From positions 124,001-188,000 of the forward strand of contig NZ_JAJONF010000010.1 in NCBI RefSeq assembly GCF_021462265.1: a stretch of DNA of 64,000 nt. The letters are read 5' to 3'. This document shows positions 51,879 through 61,375 of the stretch, piece by piece (position 1 is the first letter of the stretch; each line of letters opens with the position of its first letter). Both the position numbers and the translations under genes were made by a program. The notes below the pieces were generated by a model, which was not told the DNA's origin, searched no databases, and saw only the letters and a program-made list of their open reading frames with translations. This DNA comes from Streptomyces shenzhenensis. GTDB taxonomy: Bacteria; Actinomycetota; Actinomycetes; Streptomycetales; Streptomycetaceae.

Positions 51879-52712
51879 CTACATCAGATGACGTAGGGAC
51901 CGGTCCCGGATCATGAGGGCGGCCCGTTTGCCCGGCAGGTCGACCTCAGCGGCGTAGCGGAAGCCGGCGTTGAGGAAGGCGGCCACGGAGGGGGTGTTAT
52001 GAAGATCGGGTTCCGCGACGACGCGCGCACAGGCGGGGCGGTGGTCGAGTACGAGGTCGGCCACGGCTCTGAGCAGGGCGGACCCCAGTCCCCGGCCCCG
52101 GTCGGCGACATCGCCGACGAGGAGGTGGACGCCGGTGTCGTGCGGACGGGCCGGATAGTGGCGCGCGAGCGGGTCGAGGTCGGCTCGATAGATCTCCCAG
52201 TAGCTCATCGGGGTGCCGTCGAGCACGCCCAGGCACGGCACGCTCCGTCCGTCTCCCGTGAGCTGGGCACGCAGATGGTCCGCTGTCTGCGCCTGTGAGC
52301 CGGCCAGCTGCCAGAAGGCGGCCACGGCGGGGTCGTTCATCCAGCCGCTGATGATCGGCAGGTCGCGTTCGACGTGGACCGGCGTCAGGTGGAAGAGGCC
52401 GACGGGGCATTCGACGGGGCCCCAGGTGCCGACCTGGTCGAGCAGGTCGAGCGTGCCCGGGAGGCTGAGCAGGCCGGGCGAGACGAGGGGAACGGGTCGG
52501 TCATGGGTCAGTCCTGGGGCTCGTTCGCCGGTGTCGGTCGTCTTCCCGGCGAGGGGGGCGAGAAGTTCGTCGGGCAGGCGGAGGTCCAGGGTGTCCTCAC
52601 AGTCCCTGATGTCCTCGGCGGGTCCGCATCGGCCGGGGTCACCGGGGTGGCCAGAGGGTCCGGGGTGCACCGGGACGGAGCCTGTGTCGGCGCTCGCGTC
52701 GGTGGGAGGCAT
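51879..52712 (-). CDS. IucB/RhbD-like siderophore acyltransferase (GNAT)
   Basis: About 277 residues. A weak N-terminal part (about 100 residues) is followed by a GNAT domain of the siderophore acetyltransferase type. This has VHVERDLPIISGWMNDPAVAAFWQLAG and YWEIYRADLDPLARHY in pieces, and the acyl-CoA loop DRGRGLGSALLRAV. It acylates an amine, usually an N-hydroxylated side chain, during hydroxamate siderophore assembly. ATG at 52712 has AGGAG 7 bases upstream. It is the last gene of the NIS cluster, 73 bases after the synthetase gene. Confidence 0.85.
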   Translation of the reverse strand: MPPTDASADTGSVPVHPGPSGHPGDPGRCGPAEDIRDCEDTLDLRLPDELLAPLAGKTTDTGERAPGLTHDRPVPLVSPGLLSLPGTLDLLDQVGTWGPVECPVGLFHLTPVHVERDLPIISGWMNDPAVAAFWQLAGSQAQTADHLRAQLTGDGRSVPCLGVLDGTPMSYWEIYRADLDPLARHYPARPHDTGVHLLVGDVADRGRGLGSALLRAVADLVLDHRPACARVVAEPDLHNTPSVAAFLNAGFRYAAEVDLPGKRAALMIRDRSLRHLM

Positions 52713-52785
52713 GGTGCGCTCCTCTCAGGAGACGAGATGGGGCATGTTCCTCGGGGCGGAGACGGTGTCGGTGGGCTCAGCAGAG

Positions 52786-54741
52786 CTACGAGTGGAGGGG
52801 GTTGGTGATGGTGACGTAGACGGACTGGGTGTCGACGGGACCTGTGAGCTCGTCGAGGCCGCGCAGCCGGGTCAGCATGTTGGCCTTGCAGGGCAGGACG
52901 GGTGAGTCGAGCAGGCGGCCGGGCAGGGAGGTGCGCAGCCGGGCGGGTCCGGCCGCGGCGGCGACGAGGAACCGGCGGAACGCCGCGAGCAGGAGTCGCT
53001 CGTCGGCGAGCCGCTGGGAGCCGAACGCGCCGATCAGACCGAACACGTTGTTGATGCCGAGGTAGTAGGCGAAACGCTCGTCGGTGACCTCGTCGGAGAC
53101 GAAGGTGTCGCTGCGCTTCCCGATGCCGGGCAGCCGGGCGTCGAGGTCCGCCCGTCGGGACTCGCGGAAGTAGTAGCCCTGGTTGTCGCGGTAGCGCCCG
53201 CCGGCGGGCCAGCCGTCGGCGTCCAGCAGGAGGAGGGTGTTCTGCTGGTGCGCCTCCAGGGCGATACCGGCCTCGCTGTCGAGCCAGAGCACCGGGCGGA
53301 CGACCTGCTCCAGGTAGCGCAGGAACCACTCGGCACTGACGGCGCCGACAGGTCGGCCGGTGCGTTCGGCGAGCCGGGAGACCACCCGGGCCAGCCGGGA
53401 GCGGTAGGGGCGGGGGCTGCCGTTCGCCGCGGGGACGTCGAGGGGCCGGGGCGTGACCAGCCCGGCGACGCAGGACACGTCGTCGGCCGGGGCGAACGGA
53501 TTGTGCCGGATCACCACGTCGAGTCCGGGCACGGGCCGGCCGTCCAGGCCGTCGACAGCCAGCCAGGCGGGATCGCGGACGATGTCGAAGCCGGGGTGGA
53601 CGGCCTGCCACTGTCTGGCGAGGCCGGTGCGCAGCAGGCGGTGCACCTCGACGCCGCGGTGGAGTTCCTTGCGGAGGTTCTCCCGGCGCGAGTTGGTGAT
53701 GCGCAGGCCGAGCGACAGCTTGAGCATGGCGGGCGCGCCGGTGCGGTGGACGGTGCGCACGGAGGAGGTGGGGTTCCAGGAGGCGCCGAGCGGGCCCAGG
53801 TCGCGGAGGAGTCCGGCGTCGAGGAGGGCGGCGGTCTCCGGACGGAGGGCGGCCTCGCGGGCCTGCCAGGGGTGCAGGGGCAGGGCGGCGGCGAAGCCGT
53901 CGGGCAGGGGCAGGACGATGCCGGCCAGGCGTTCCACGAGGTGTGGCGCGGCAACGGGACGGCCTCGCTCGGTCCAGGCCGAGTCGGTGGCGAGCAGACA
54001 GGAGGCGACCGCCATCCAGTGCAGGGGGAAGGAGCCGCGCAGCTCCGGTGAGCAGAGCCGGGCTTCGGAGTCGGTCAGGCCCTCGCGGCTCTTCGGGGTC
54101 GGGTGCAGTGGGTGTCCGAGGAGAAGTGCCTGCTCGGCGGCGAGGAAGTGGTCGGGGCCGTCGGCGGGGTGGGCGCGACGGTCCGCGATGAAGGTGACCG
54201 TGCGGCGCAGGGAGTCGGCGACCCGGGCCACGAGGTCGCCGTCGTCGGGGGCGCCCCACAGGCCGGGGGTGACGTCGGCGGCGTGGCCGGTGCCGCCCGC
54301 GGTTCGGTCGGCCGTGAGCGCGGGTGCTGTGGTCGCCTCGCGGGTGAGCAGGGCGGCGAGGGTGACCGCGTCGACGGGTGGGGCGGTGTCGGGGGCGCCG
54401 GCCAGGCGGGGCGGGCCGAAGCGGTGCCAGCCGGTCGCGGACCAGTGGCGGACCGGGGTGACCAGCGTCGTACCGCTGGCGGGCAGCGGGATGCGGAGGG
54501 TGCCGGTGGTGGGCGCGGGCAGGTTCGTCTCGCGTACCCAGCAGCGGAGCAGGTTCTCTGCGGCGGCGGCCTGCGCGGCGAGGTGCGGGTCGGGGTGTTC
54601 GAGGAGGTCTTCCGGGTCGTCGCGGGGTACCTCGGGCGGGGCGGTGCGGCCTCGCTGCGGAGGGACCGACTCGGCGAGCGGGACCGGGCGTCCCTGTGGA
54701 CCTCGGTCTCCGTTGTCGTCGGGGGCGGGGGTGGCGTTCAA
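52786..54741 (-). CDS. IucA/IucC family NIS siderophore synthetase
   Basis: About 651 residues. ATP-dependent enzyme that joins a carboxylate (often citrate) to an amine or hydroxylamine. IucA/IucC core: HPTPKSREGL, LPLHPWQ, SVRTVH with MLKLSLGLRITNSRR, and EAHQQNTLLLL, with the C-terminal FhuF-like segment YYLGINNVFGLIGAFG. The TTG at 54741 is preceded by GAGGA with 6-base spacing. The reading frame stays open far upstream, antisense to the aminotransferase, which is not coding. The first 90 residues are low complexity. Confidence 0.9.
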   Translation of the reverse strand: MNATPAPDDNGDRGPQGRPVPLAESVPPQRGRTAPPEVPRDDPEDLLEHPDPHLAAQAAAAENLLRCWVRETNLPAPTTGTLRIPLPASGTTLVTPVRHWSATGWHRFGPPRLAGAPDTAPPVDAVTLAALLTREATTAPALTADRTAGGTGHAADVTPGLWGAPDDGDLVARVADSLRRTVTFIADRRAHPADGPDHFLAAEQALLLGHPLHPTPKSREGLTDSEARLCSPELRGSFPLHWMAVASCLLATDSAWTERGRPVAAPHLVERLAGIVLPLPDGFAAALPLHPWQAREAALRPETAALLDAGLLRDLGPLGASWNPTSSVRTVHRTGAPAMLKLSLGLRITNSRRENLRKELHRGVEVHRLLRTGLARQWQAVHPGFDIVRDPAWLAVDGLDGRPVPGLDVVIRHNPFAPADDVSCVAGLVTPRPLDVPAANGSPRPYRSRLARVVSRLAERTGRPVGAVSAEWFLRYLEQVVRPVLWLDSEAGIALEAHQQNTLLLLDADGWPAGGRYRDNQGYYFRESRRADLDARLPGIGKRSDTFVSDEVTDERFAYYLGINNVFGLIGAFGSQRLADERLLLAAFRRFLVAAAAGPARLRTSLPGRLLDSPVLPCKANMLTRLRGLDELTGPVDTQSVYVTITNPLHS

Positions 54742-55088
54742 GGAAGTTCCTCGGGGGCTCGGGCGGTGCGGCGTTCGGCGTCGTGCCGGCGAACCGGGCT
54801 GGTCGGACGGTGAGTCGAGTGCTGGATGTCCTGACGAGAGAGGTGTGGACGATGTCGAGTTCGGTGCGTGCGGCGGTCGGAACCCTCCGGGGTCGTCGCC
54901 CGGTTGGTTCGTCCGCGGTGCGCCGGTCGGCCGGCCTGTTGTCGGCGGTTCGGCGGGCAGGCCCCGGCCGGGTCTTTCCGGCCTTCTCGGCCTTGGCCCC
55001 GGCCTTCTTGACGTTGGCCTTCCGGGTGGTCCGGGTGGCCGGTTCGGGGCGGGCGTGCCGGACGTCCGGGGCCTTCCCGGTGCGCCGG
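54742..55088. other. 347-base gap in siderophore cluster
   Basis: Between the aminotransferase stop and the synthetase TTG. Rich in CCGG and CCGGCCGACCGGCGCACC-like direct copies. No terminator, promoter or iron box recognised. Cotranscription of the two genes is therefore possible but not shown. Confidence 0.4.
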
Positions 55089-56630
55089 TCAGTCGGCCGG
55101 CTCCTTGCGGCCCCCGGGTCGTCGGGGCCGGGCGCCGTGGGCGGCCGGGTCGCGGGCCACGGCGGCCACGGCGTCGGCGAGGCGGTCCAGTACCGCGGCC
55201 GCCTGTTCGTCGGTGATGGTCAGCGGCGGCAGCAGTCGTACGACACCCGCATGGCGGCCGCCGAGTTCGACGATCAGGCCCCGCTCCAGGCAGGCACGCT
55301 GGACGGCCGCGGCCAGTTCGGGGGCGGCGGGGCGCGGCCCGGACCGAGGTCCACCGTCCCTCCCGCTCACCGCACCGCCCCGCGTCCGCACGGCAGCACC
55401 GGCTGGCTGGGCTTCCGCCTCCCCGGTGGCCTCCCCAGCCTCCTTGGCCTCCCTCGCGCGCTCCGCCGCCCCCGTGAGCGCCTCCCCTTCCGGATCCACC
55501 AGCTCCACCCCGATCATCAGCCCCCGCCCCCGCACGTCCCCCACGCACGCGAAGTCGTCCTGGAGCCGACGCAGTTGGGAGAGCATGTGGGCGCCGAGGC
55601 GGCCCGCTCGTTCGGCGAGGGCGTTCTCGCGGACGTGGGCGAGGGTGGCGGCGCCGGCCGCCATGGCGAGCTGGTTGCCGCGGAAAGTACCGGCGTGGGC
55701 GCCGGGTTCCCACACGTCGAGGTCGTCGCGGTAGACGACGACGGCCAGGGGGAGGCTGCCGCCGATGGCCTTGGACAGGACCATGACGTCGGGAGTGACG
55801 CCGCTGTGCTCGACGGCCCAGAAGGCACCGGTCCTGCCGACCCCGGTCTGGATCTCGTCGGCGATCAGGGGGATGGACCGGTCGGCGGTGAGCCGGCGCA
55901 TCCGGCGGAGCCAGTCGTCCGGCGCGGGAATCACCCCGCCCTCGCCCTGGACGGGTTCGAGGATCATGCCGGCGGGGAGGGGGACGCCGGACTTGGGGTC
56001 GTCGAGGACGGTCTCGGTCCAGCGGGCGGCGAGTTCGGCGCCGCCAAGGCCGCCGACGCCGAACGGGCAGCGGTAGTCCTGGGGATAGGGCAGCCGGGCG
56101 ACGCGGACCTCGCCGGCTCCGCCGGAGGCGGCCAGGGCGCCTGTGGTCATCCCGTGGTAGGCGCCGGCGAAGGCGAGGATGCCGGTGCGGCCGGTCGCGG
56201 CCCGGACGAGTTTGAAGGCCGCCTCGACGGCGTCCGTGCCGGCGGGCCCGCAGAACTGGACGCGGCCGCGGTCGGCGAGGCCGGGCGGCAGGGTGCGGAA
56301 CAGTTCGGTGGTGAAGGCGTCCTTGACGGGGGTCGCCAGGTCGAGGACGGCGAGCGGGGCCCCGGAGTCGAGGACCTTGCGGATCGCTTCCAGCACGACG
56401 GGGTGGTTGTGTCCGAGGGCGAGGGTGCCGGCGCCGGAGAGGCAGTCCAGGTAGCGGCGTCCGTCGGCGCCCTCGATGGTCAGGCCGCGGGCCCGCACCG
56501 GCACGATGGGCAGGGCGCGCGCGTAGGTACGTGCCCGCGACTCACGCGCCGACTGACGCCTGAGGATCCCCTCGTGCGCCGCGTGCGCTCCCCCGAACGT
56601 CCCCCCGGTCACCGACTCCGTCACGGCCAC
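55089..56630 (-). CDS. diaminobutyrate--2-oxoglutarate aminotransferase-like, class III
   Basis: About 513 residues. PLP enzyme: GPAGTDAVEAAFKL, AFAGAYHG, ILEPVQGEGG, LIADEIQTGVGRTG, and the PLP Lys at 287 in VLSKAIGG. It would convert aspartate semialdehyde to 2,4-diaminobutyrate, the usual amine source in NIS siderophores. Residues about 381-434 are an Ala/Gly/Glu/Arg-rich insert, splitting the domain before AAVQRACLERGLIVELGGRH. Start ATG at 56630. First of the three siderophore-cluster genes. Confidence 0.88.
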   Translation of the reverse strand: MAVTESVTGGTFGGAHAAHEGILRRQSARESRARTYARALPIVPVRARGLTIEGADGRRYLDCLSGAGTLALGHNHPVVLEAIRKVLDSGAPLAVLDLATPVKDAFTTELFRTLPPGLADRGRVQFCGPAGTDAVEAAFKLVRAATGRTGILAFAGAYHGMTTGALAASGGAGEVRVARLPYPQDYRCPFGVGGLGGAELAARWTETVLDDPKSGVPLPAGMILEPVQGEGGVIPAPDDWLRRMRRLTADRSIPLIADEIQTGVGRTGAFWAVEHSGVTPDVMVLSKAIGGSLPLAVVVYRDDLDVWEPGAHAGTFRGNQLAMAAGAATLAHVRENALAERAGRLGAHMLSQLRRLQDDFACVGDVRGRGLMIGVELVDPEGEALTGAAERAREAKEAGEATGEAEAQPAGAAVRTRGGAVSGRDGGPRSGPRPAAPELAAAVQRACLERGLIVELGGRHAGVVRLLPPLTITDEQAAAVLDRLADAVAAVARDPAAHGARPRRPGGRKEPAD

Positions 56631-56967
56631 GGCTCGCTGTCCTCCCCGCTGTCCAGAGGCGAGTTGATCGGCGGGGACCGGGCGCAGGCAGCGGGCCCCC
56701 CACCGCTACCAACCCCGGACCGGTCGGCGGGTTACGGGTCACCTCGAGATCATTGCCGCGAGCTTGCCTTTCCTGGCCCGTCCGCCGTTCACCCCGCGGG
56801 ACGCGGACCAACACGGACCCACCCCCAGCGCTCCCGACCGAGCCCCTCGCCGTGTCTTGACGTGAGGATCGAACGATTCATAACTTGGCTCATCGATTTA
56901 GATATGTGATGCAGGTTTGCTGACTTGAACAGCGGTGAGTGCGACCGCGGACCGGAGGCAGTGGCCC
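56631..56967. other. divergent promoter region, siderophore cluster / glucarate dehydratase
   Basis: 337 bases. No clear iron box. The 56870-56925 part is AT-richer and contains TTTAGATAT at 56897-56905, a candidate -10 for the glucarate dehydratase gene. Otherwise nothing identified. Confidence 0.45.
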
Positions 56968-58215
56968 ATGAGCACGAAGATCCGTGAGCTGATCGTCACC
57001 CCGATCGCCTTCCGTGACCCGCCGCTGCTGAACTCCAGCGGCGTCCACGAGCCGCTGGCCCTGCGGATCGTGCTCCAACTCGTGCTGGAGGACGGCACGG
57101 TGGGGCTCGGGGAGGCTCCCGGCGGCACGGCCCGGCTGGAGTGTCTCGAAGCGGCGGCGCGGCTCGTGGTGGGTATGGACGTCTTCGAGGTGACCGCCGT
57201 CACCGCGGCGATCGACGCGGCTCTGTTCCCGACCGTGCCCAGCTCGCACGAACGCGGGTGGACCACGAGTGCGGTGGAGGTGGCCTGCCTCGACGCCCAG
57301 GGCAGGCTGCTCGGGCGCCCGGTCAGCGACCTGCTCGGCGGCCGGGTCCGGGACTCGGTGCCGTTCGCGGCCTATCTCTTCTACAAGTGGGCGGAGCATC
57401 CCGCCCTGGACGGCCGCCCGGCGGTCGGCGACGGCTGGGGCGCGGCGCTGGACCCGGCCGGGATCGTGGAGCAGGCCCGGCTGATGCGACAGCGGTACGG
57501 GTTCCGGTCGTTCAAGCTGAAGGGGGGCGTGCTCCCACCGGACGAGGAGATAGCGGCGATGCGGGCGCTCGCGGAGGCGTTCCCTGGCCAGCCGCTGCGG
57601 CTCGACCCGAACACGGCCTGGACGGTGGAGACGTCGGGGTACGTGGCACGGGAACTCGACGGCGTCCTCGAGTACCTGGAGGATCCGACCGCGACCATCG
57701 AGGGCATGGCGGCCGTGGCCGAGGAGTCGCCGCTCCCCCTCGCCACCAACATGTGCGTGATCGCCTGGGAGCACCTCCGGCCGGCGGTCGAGCGGAACGC
57801 GATCCAGGTGCTGCTCACCGACCACCACTACTGGGGCGGGCTGCGTCGCACCCGGGAACTCGCCGCCGTCTGCGAGGCGTTCGGCCTGGCCCTGTCCATG
57901 CACTCCAACTCGCATCTGGGCATCAGCCTGGCCGCCATGACCCATGTCGCGGCGGCGATCCCGAACCTGGACCACTCCTGCGACACGCACTACCCGTGGA
58001 ACAGCGCCGACGACGTGATCCGGCCCGGTGTGCTGGAGCTGGCCGACGGAGCGGTCCGGGTCCCCACCGGCCCGGGGCTCGGCGTCGAACTCGATCACGA
58101 GGTGCTCGACCGGCTGCACCGGCTGTACCTGGAGTCGGGAATGCGCACGCGTGACGACACCGGTTACATGCGACGCGTCGATCCCACCTACGAACTGCGG
58201 TTGCCTCGCTGGTGA
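56968..58215 (+). CDS. gudD: glucarate dehydratase (enolase superfamily)
   Basis: About 415 residues. Dehydrates D-glucarate (and L-idarate) to 5-keto-4-deoxyglucarate. Enolase-superfamily residues: KxK in FKLKGG, metal ligands in LRLDPNTAW and EDP, plus DHHYWGG, and the catalytic His in LSMHSNSHLG. The family GWTTSAVEVACLD helix and SFKLKGGVLPPDEE are typical. The ATG at 56968 has GGAGG 10 bases upstream; GTG at 56935 is an alternative. No kdgD-type partner gene is adjacent. Confidence 0.9.
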   Translation: MSTKIRELIVTPIAFRDPPLLNSSGVHEPLALRIVLQLVLEDGTVGLGEAPGGTARLECLEAAARLVVGMDVFEVTAVTAAIDAALFPTVPSSHERGWTTSAVEVACLDAQGRLLGRPVSDLLGGRVRDSVPFAAYLFYKWAEHPALDGRPAVGDGWGAALDPAGIVEQARLMRQRYGFRSFKLKGGVLPPDEEIAAMRALAEAFPGQPLRLDPNTAWTVETSGYVARELDGVLEYLEDPTATIEGMAAVAEESPLPLATNMCVIAWEHLRPAVERNAIQVLLTDHHYWGGLRRTRELAAVCEAFGLALSMHSNSHLGISLAAMTHVAAAIPNLDHSCDTHYPWNSADDVIRPGVLELADGAVRVPTGPGLGVELDHEVLDRLHRLYLESGMRTRDDTGYMRRVDPTYELRLPRW

Positions 58216-58314
58216 GGGCCGTAGCGAAACCGTTGCCCTTCCATGGGAAGCGGCGCACAGCGAGCGCATAGTGTGTGGCGCTGAAGTTCCTTACCAGCAG
58301 GGGGAGTCACCACC

Positions 58315-59538
58315 ATGCGATCCATCCGGCCGTCGTTCGCCCTTCGAGGGGGAAGGGGCGCGCCCCGTGCGCTGGCGGCCGTCGCCCTCGCCTCGGCTCT
58401 GGCACTGACCGCCACCGCCTGCGGCGGCTCGGGCGACGACAACGCGGGCGGCCCGGCGTCCGCGTCCGCCACGGCCGGCACCGGTGACGGCAAGATCAAG
58501 ATCCCGGACGACATCAAGAACAAGCTCAAAGAGCACGGGATCGACGTCGACAAATGGAAGAACGGCGCCTGGAAGAACTGGGACAAGAACGACTGGCTGC
58601 GCGAGGCCGACGACTTCATCAATCCCATCGTCAAGGGCCTGTGGGACCCGAACCGGATGCGCGACGCCAACGACCCCGACCAGGACAAGGGTGTTGACGC
58701 CAACGACATCTCCGGTGACCAGGGGGTGACCGACCCGACGCCGGAGCCGGTCCGGGCGAAGGCGGTGCGGCCGGCGTATCACGCGAGCGCGGCCACGGCC
58801 GGGAAGGTCTTCTTCGACTCCCCCGAGGGCACGATGGTCTGCTCGGCGACGGTCGTCGAGGACCCGGCGCACCCGGGCAAGTCCAACCTGGTGTGGACGG
58901 CGGGGCACTGTGTGCACGCCGGCAGGAACGGCGGCTGGTACCGCAACATCGCGTTCGTGCCGTCGTACAACGACAAGGGGCTGACCGGTTCGGCGCTGGC
59001 GGCGGCGAACCGTTCGGAGATCGCGCCGTACGGCGTCTGGTGGGGGGACGGGGCGCAGACCTCGCAGCAGTGGATCGACCAGGGCGGTGAGACGGGCGGC
59101 CACGGGGCGTCGTACGACTACGCCGTGATCCATGTGACGCCCGAGCAGGGTAATGGCGGCAAGTCACTTGAGGAGACGGTGGGTTCGGCGTTGCCGGTGA
59201 ACTTCGACGCGCCCGCGGTGCCGAAGGTGCCGAGCATCACCGCCGCCGGGTATCCGGCGGCGAAGCCGTACGACGGGTCGCTGCTGTATCAGTGCGCGGA
59301 CAAGCCGGGGCGGCTGTCGGTCGATGCGTCGGCGCCGACGATGTACCGGATCGGGTGCACGATGACCGGTGGGGCGTCGGGGGGCGGCTGGGTGGAGACG
59401 GGCGCCGACGGCAAGCCGGCGCTGGTGTCCAACACGTCGATCGGGCCGGTGAGTTCGGGGTGGCTGGCCGGGCCTCGGTTCGGGGACGTGGCCAGGGGTG
59501 TGTACGAGGGGGTCAGTAAGGAGTTCGCGGATCAGTGA
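58315..59538 (+). CDS. secreted lipoprotein serine protease (V8/trypsin-like)
   Basis: About 407 residues. Lipoprotein signal with lipobox TATAC, Cys at about residue 36, then a Lys/Asp/Asn-rich helical spacer and the protease domain from about residue 155. Catalytic His in TAGHCVH, Asp in SYDYAVIHV, and Ser in MTGGASGGGW. Conserved in streptomycetes; the substrate is unknown. ATG at 58315, after AGGGGGAG with 9 bases between. Confidence 0.9.
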   Translation: MRSIRPSFALRGGRGAPRALAAVALASALALTATACGGSGDDNAGGPASASATAGTGDGKIKIPDDIKNKLKEHGIDVDKWKNGAWKNWDKNDWLREADDFINPIVKGLWDPNRMRDANDPDQDKGVDANDISGDQGVTDPTPEPVRAKAVRPAYHASAATAGKVFFDSPEGTMVCSATVVEDPAHPGKSNLVWTAGHCVHAGRNGGWYRNIAFVPSYNDKGLTGSALAAANRSEIAPYGVWWGDGAQTSQQWIDQGGETGGHGASYDYAVIHVTPEQGNGGKSLEETVGSALPVNFDAPAVPKVPSITAAGYPAAKPYDGSLLYQCADKPGRLSVDASAPTMYRIGCTMTGGASGGGWVETGADGKPALVSNTSIGPVSSGWLAGPRFGDVARGVYEGVSKEFADQ

Positions 59539-59627
59539 GTGACCGCCGACTTGTCGCCACAGAGGTGTCTGTCAGTGGGCGGCTGACGGCCGCCGTGGGT
59601 TCCCCGCGCCCCTGAGGGGGGTGCGAA

Positions 59628-59673
59628 AAGGCCCGCCCCCTGGAAACTGCCGAACCAAGGGGGCGGGCCTTCA
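59628..59673. terminator. bidirectional hairpin between protease and hflX
   Basis: AAGGCCCGCCCCCTGG and CCAAGGGGGCGGGCCTT pair with one bulged A, loop about 10 bases. Lies between the convergent protease and hflX genes. Confidence 0.85.
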
Positions 59674-59684
59674 CTTGCGAACTG

Positions 59685-61175
59685 TCACGCGGCCGGAGCC
59701 GGAACGTACGGCGCGAGTTCCGCCGCCAGTTCCTCGTGCACCCGTACCTTGAGGAGGGTGCCCTCGGCGGTGTGTTCCTCCGAGAGGACCTCGCCCTCGT
59801 TGTGGGCGCGGGCCACCAGCTTGCCGTGGGTGTACGGGACCAGGGCCTCGATCTCCACCGACGGGCGGGGCAGCTCGTTGTCGATCAGGGCGAGGAGTTC
59901 CTCGATGCCCAGGCCGGTGCGGGCCGAGACCGCGAGGGAGCGCTTCTCGTTGCGCAGCAGGCGCTGGAGGACCAGGGGGTCCGCCGCGTCCGCCTTGTTG
60001 ATCACGACGATCTCGGGCACGTCGGTGGCGCCGACGTCCCTGATCACCTCGCGCACGGCGGCCAGCTGCTCCTCCGGAGCCGGGTGCGAGCCGTCGACCA
60101 CGTGCAGGATCAGGTCGGAGTCGCCGACCTCCTCCATGGTGGAGCGGAACGCCTCGACCAGGTGGTGGGGCAGGTGGCGGACGAAGCCGACGGTGTCCGT
60201 CAGGGTGTACAGACGGCCGCTCGGGGTCTCCGCGCGGCGGACCGTCGGGTCCAGGGTCGCGAACAGGGCGTTCTCGACCAGGACGCCTGCGCCAGTGAGG
60301 CGGTTGAGCAGGGAGGACTTGCCGGCGTTGGTGTAGCCCGCGATGGCGACGGACGGCACCTTGTTGCGGCGGCGCTCCTGGCGCTTGATCTCGCGGCCGG
60401 TCTTCATCTCCGCGATCTCCCGGCGCATCTTCGCCATCTTCTCGCGGATCCGCCGCCGGTCCGTCTCGATCTTGGTCTCACCGGGACCACGCGTGGCCAG
60501 GCCACCGCGACCGCCACCCATCTGCCGGGACAGCGACTGACCCCAGCCTCGCAGCCGCGGCAGCATGTACTGCATCTGCGCGAGCGCGACCTGCGCCTTG
60601 CCCTCGCGGGACTTGGCGTGCTGGGCGAAGATGTCCAGGATCAGGGCGGTCCGGTCGATGACCTTGACCTTGACGACGTCCTCCAGCTGGATCAGCTGGC
60701 CCGGGCTGAGCTCACCGTCGCAGATGACCGTGTCGGCGCCGGTTTCGAGGACGATGTCGCGCAGCTCCAGGGCCTTGCCGGAGCCGATGTAGGTGGCCGC
60801 ATCCGGCTTGTCGCGGCGCTGGATGACGCCGTCGAGGACGAGCGCGCCCGCCGTCTCGGCGAGGGCCGCCAGTTCCGCGAGGGAGTTGTCCGCGTCCTGC
60901 ACGGTGCCCGAGGTCCACACCCCGACCAGCACGACCCGCTCCAGGCGGAGCTGGCGGTACTCGACCTCGGTGACGTCCTCGAGCTCGGTGGAGAGGCCTG
61001 CCACGCGGCGCAGGGCCGCGCGCTCGGAGCGGTCGAACTGGTCGCCGTCCCGCTCTCCGTCGATCTCGTGGCTCCAGGCGACGTCCTCTTCCATCAGGGC
61101 ATCGGCCCGAAGACCGTCGGGGTAGTCCTGCGCGAGGCGCCTGGTGTCCTGGGAAGGGGAAGAAGAGGAGGTCAT
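59685..61175 (-). CDS. hflX: ribosome-associated GTPase HflX
   Basis: About 496 residues. HflX domain (VVLVGVWTSGT, RRDKPDAATYIGSGKALEL), then the glycine-rich RQMGGGRGGLATRGPGETKIETDRRRI linker in pieces, and the G domain with GYTNAGKSSLLN (G1), DTVGFVRHLP (G3) and NKAD (G4). Splits or rescues stalled 70S ribosomes under stress. The N-terminal 60 residues are an actinobacterial extension. Start ATG at 61175. Confidence 0.95.
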   Translation of the reverse strand: MTSSSSPSQDTRRLAQDYPDGLRADALMEEDVAWSHEIDGERDGDQFDRSERAALRRVAGLSTELEDVTEVEYRQLRLERVVLVGVWTSGTVQDADNSLAELAALAETAGALVLDGVIQRRDKPDAATYIGSGKALELRDIVLETGADTVICDGELSPGQLIQLEDVVKVKVIDRTALILDIFAQHAKSREGKAQVALAQMQYMLPRLRGWGQSLSRQMGGGRGGLATRGPGETKIETDRRRIREKMAKMRREIAEMKTGREIKRQERRRNKVPSVAIAGYTNAGKSSLLNRLTGAGVLVENALFATLDPTVRRAETPSGRLYTLTDTVGFVRHLPHHLVEAFRSTMEEVGDSDLILHVVDGSHPAPEEQLAAVREVIRDVGATDVPEIVVINKADAADPLVLQRLLRNEKRSLAVSARTGLGIEELLALIDNELPRPSVEIEALVPYTHGKLVARAHNEGEVLSEEHTAEGTLLKVRVHEELAAELAPYVPAPAA

Positions 61176-61375
61176 TGGGTCCTTACGTCGATGGGAATGC
61201 CGAAACCGGCTTTCATTCAGTCAACGTACGAGTACCCCGGGAGATTCCCCGTGACCCGTACCGCGCCGGTCCCATGATGGTCGCACGGTACGGCTCGTCC
61301 CGGCACCGTGTTATTCCGGGGGGTCGCTCCGCCGTTGGTCGTTCCGGGGTCGCCCGGCCGTCGCTTCCCGGCCTG

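Noticed and set aside
52786..55713. minus-strand frame of 975 codons through the synthetase and beyond
   Set aside because: Only 52786-54741 matches the IucA/IucC family. The upstream part is basic low complexity antisense-frame to the aminotransferase gene. The TTG with its GAGGA site is the better start.
56757..56776. iron box before the siderophore aminotransferase
   Set aside because: The minus-strand segment AGGAAAGGCAAGCT shares only about 9 of 19 positions with the iron-box consensus.
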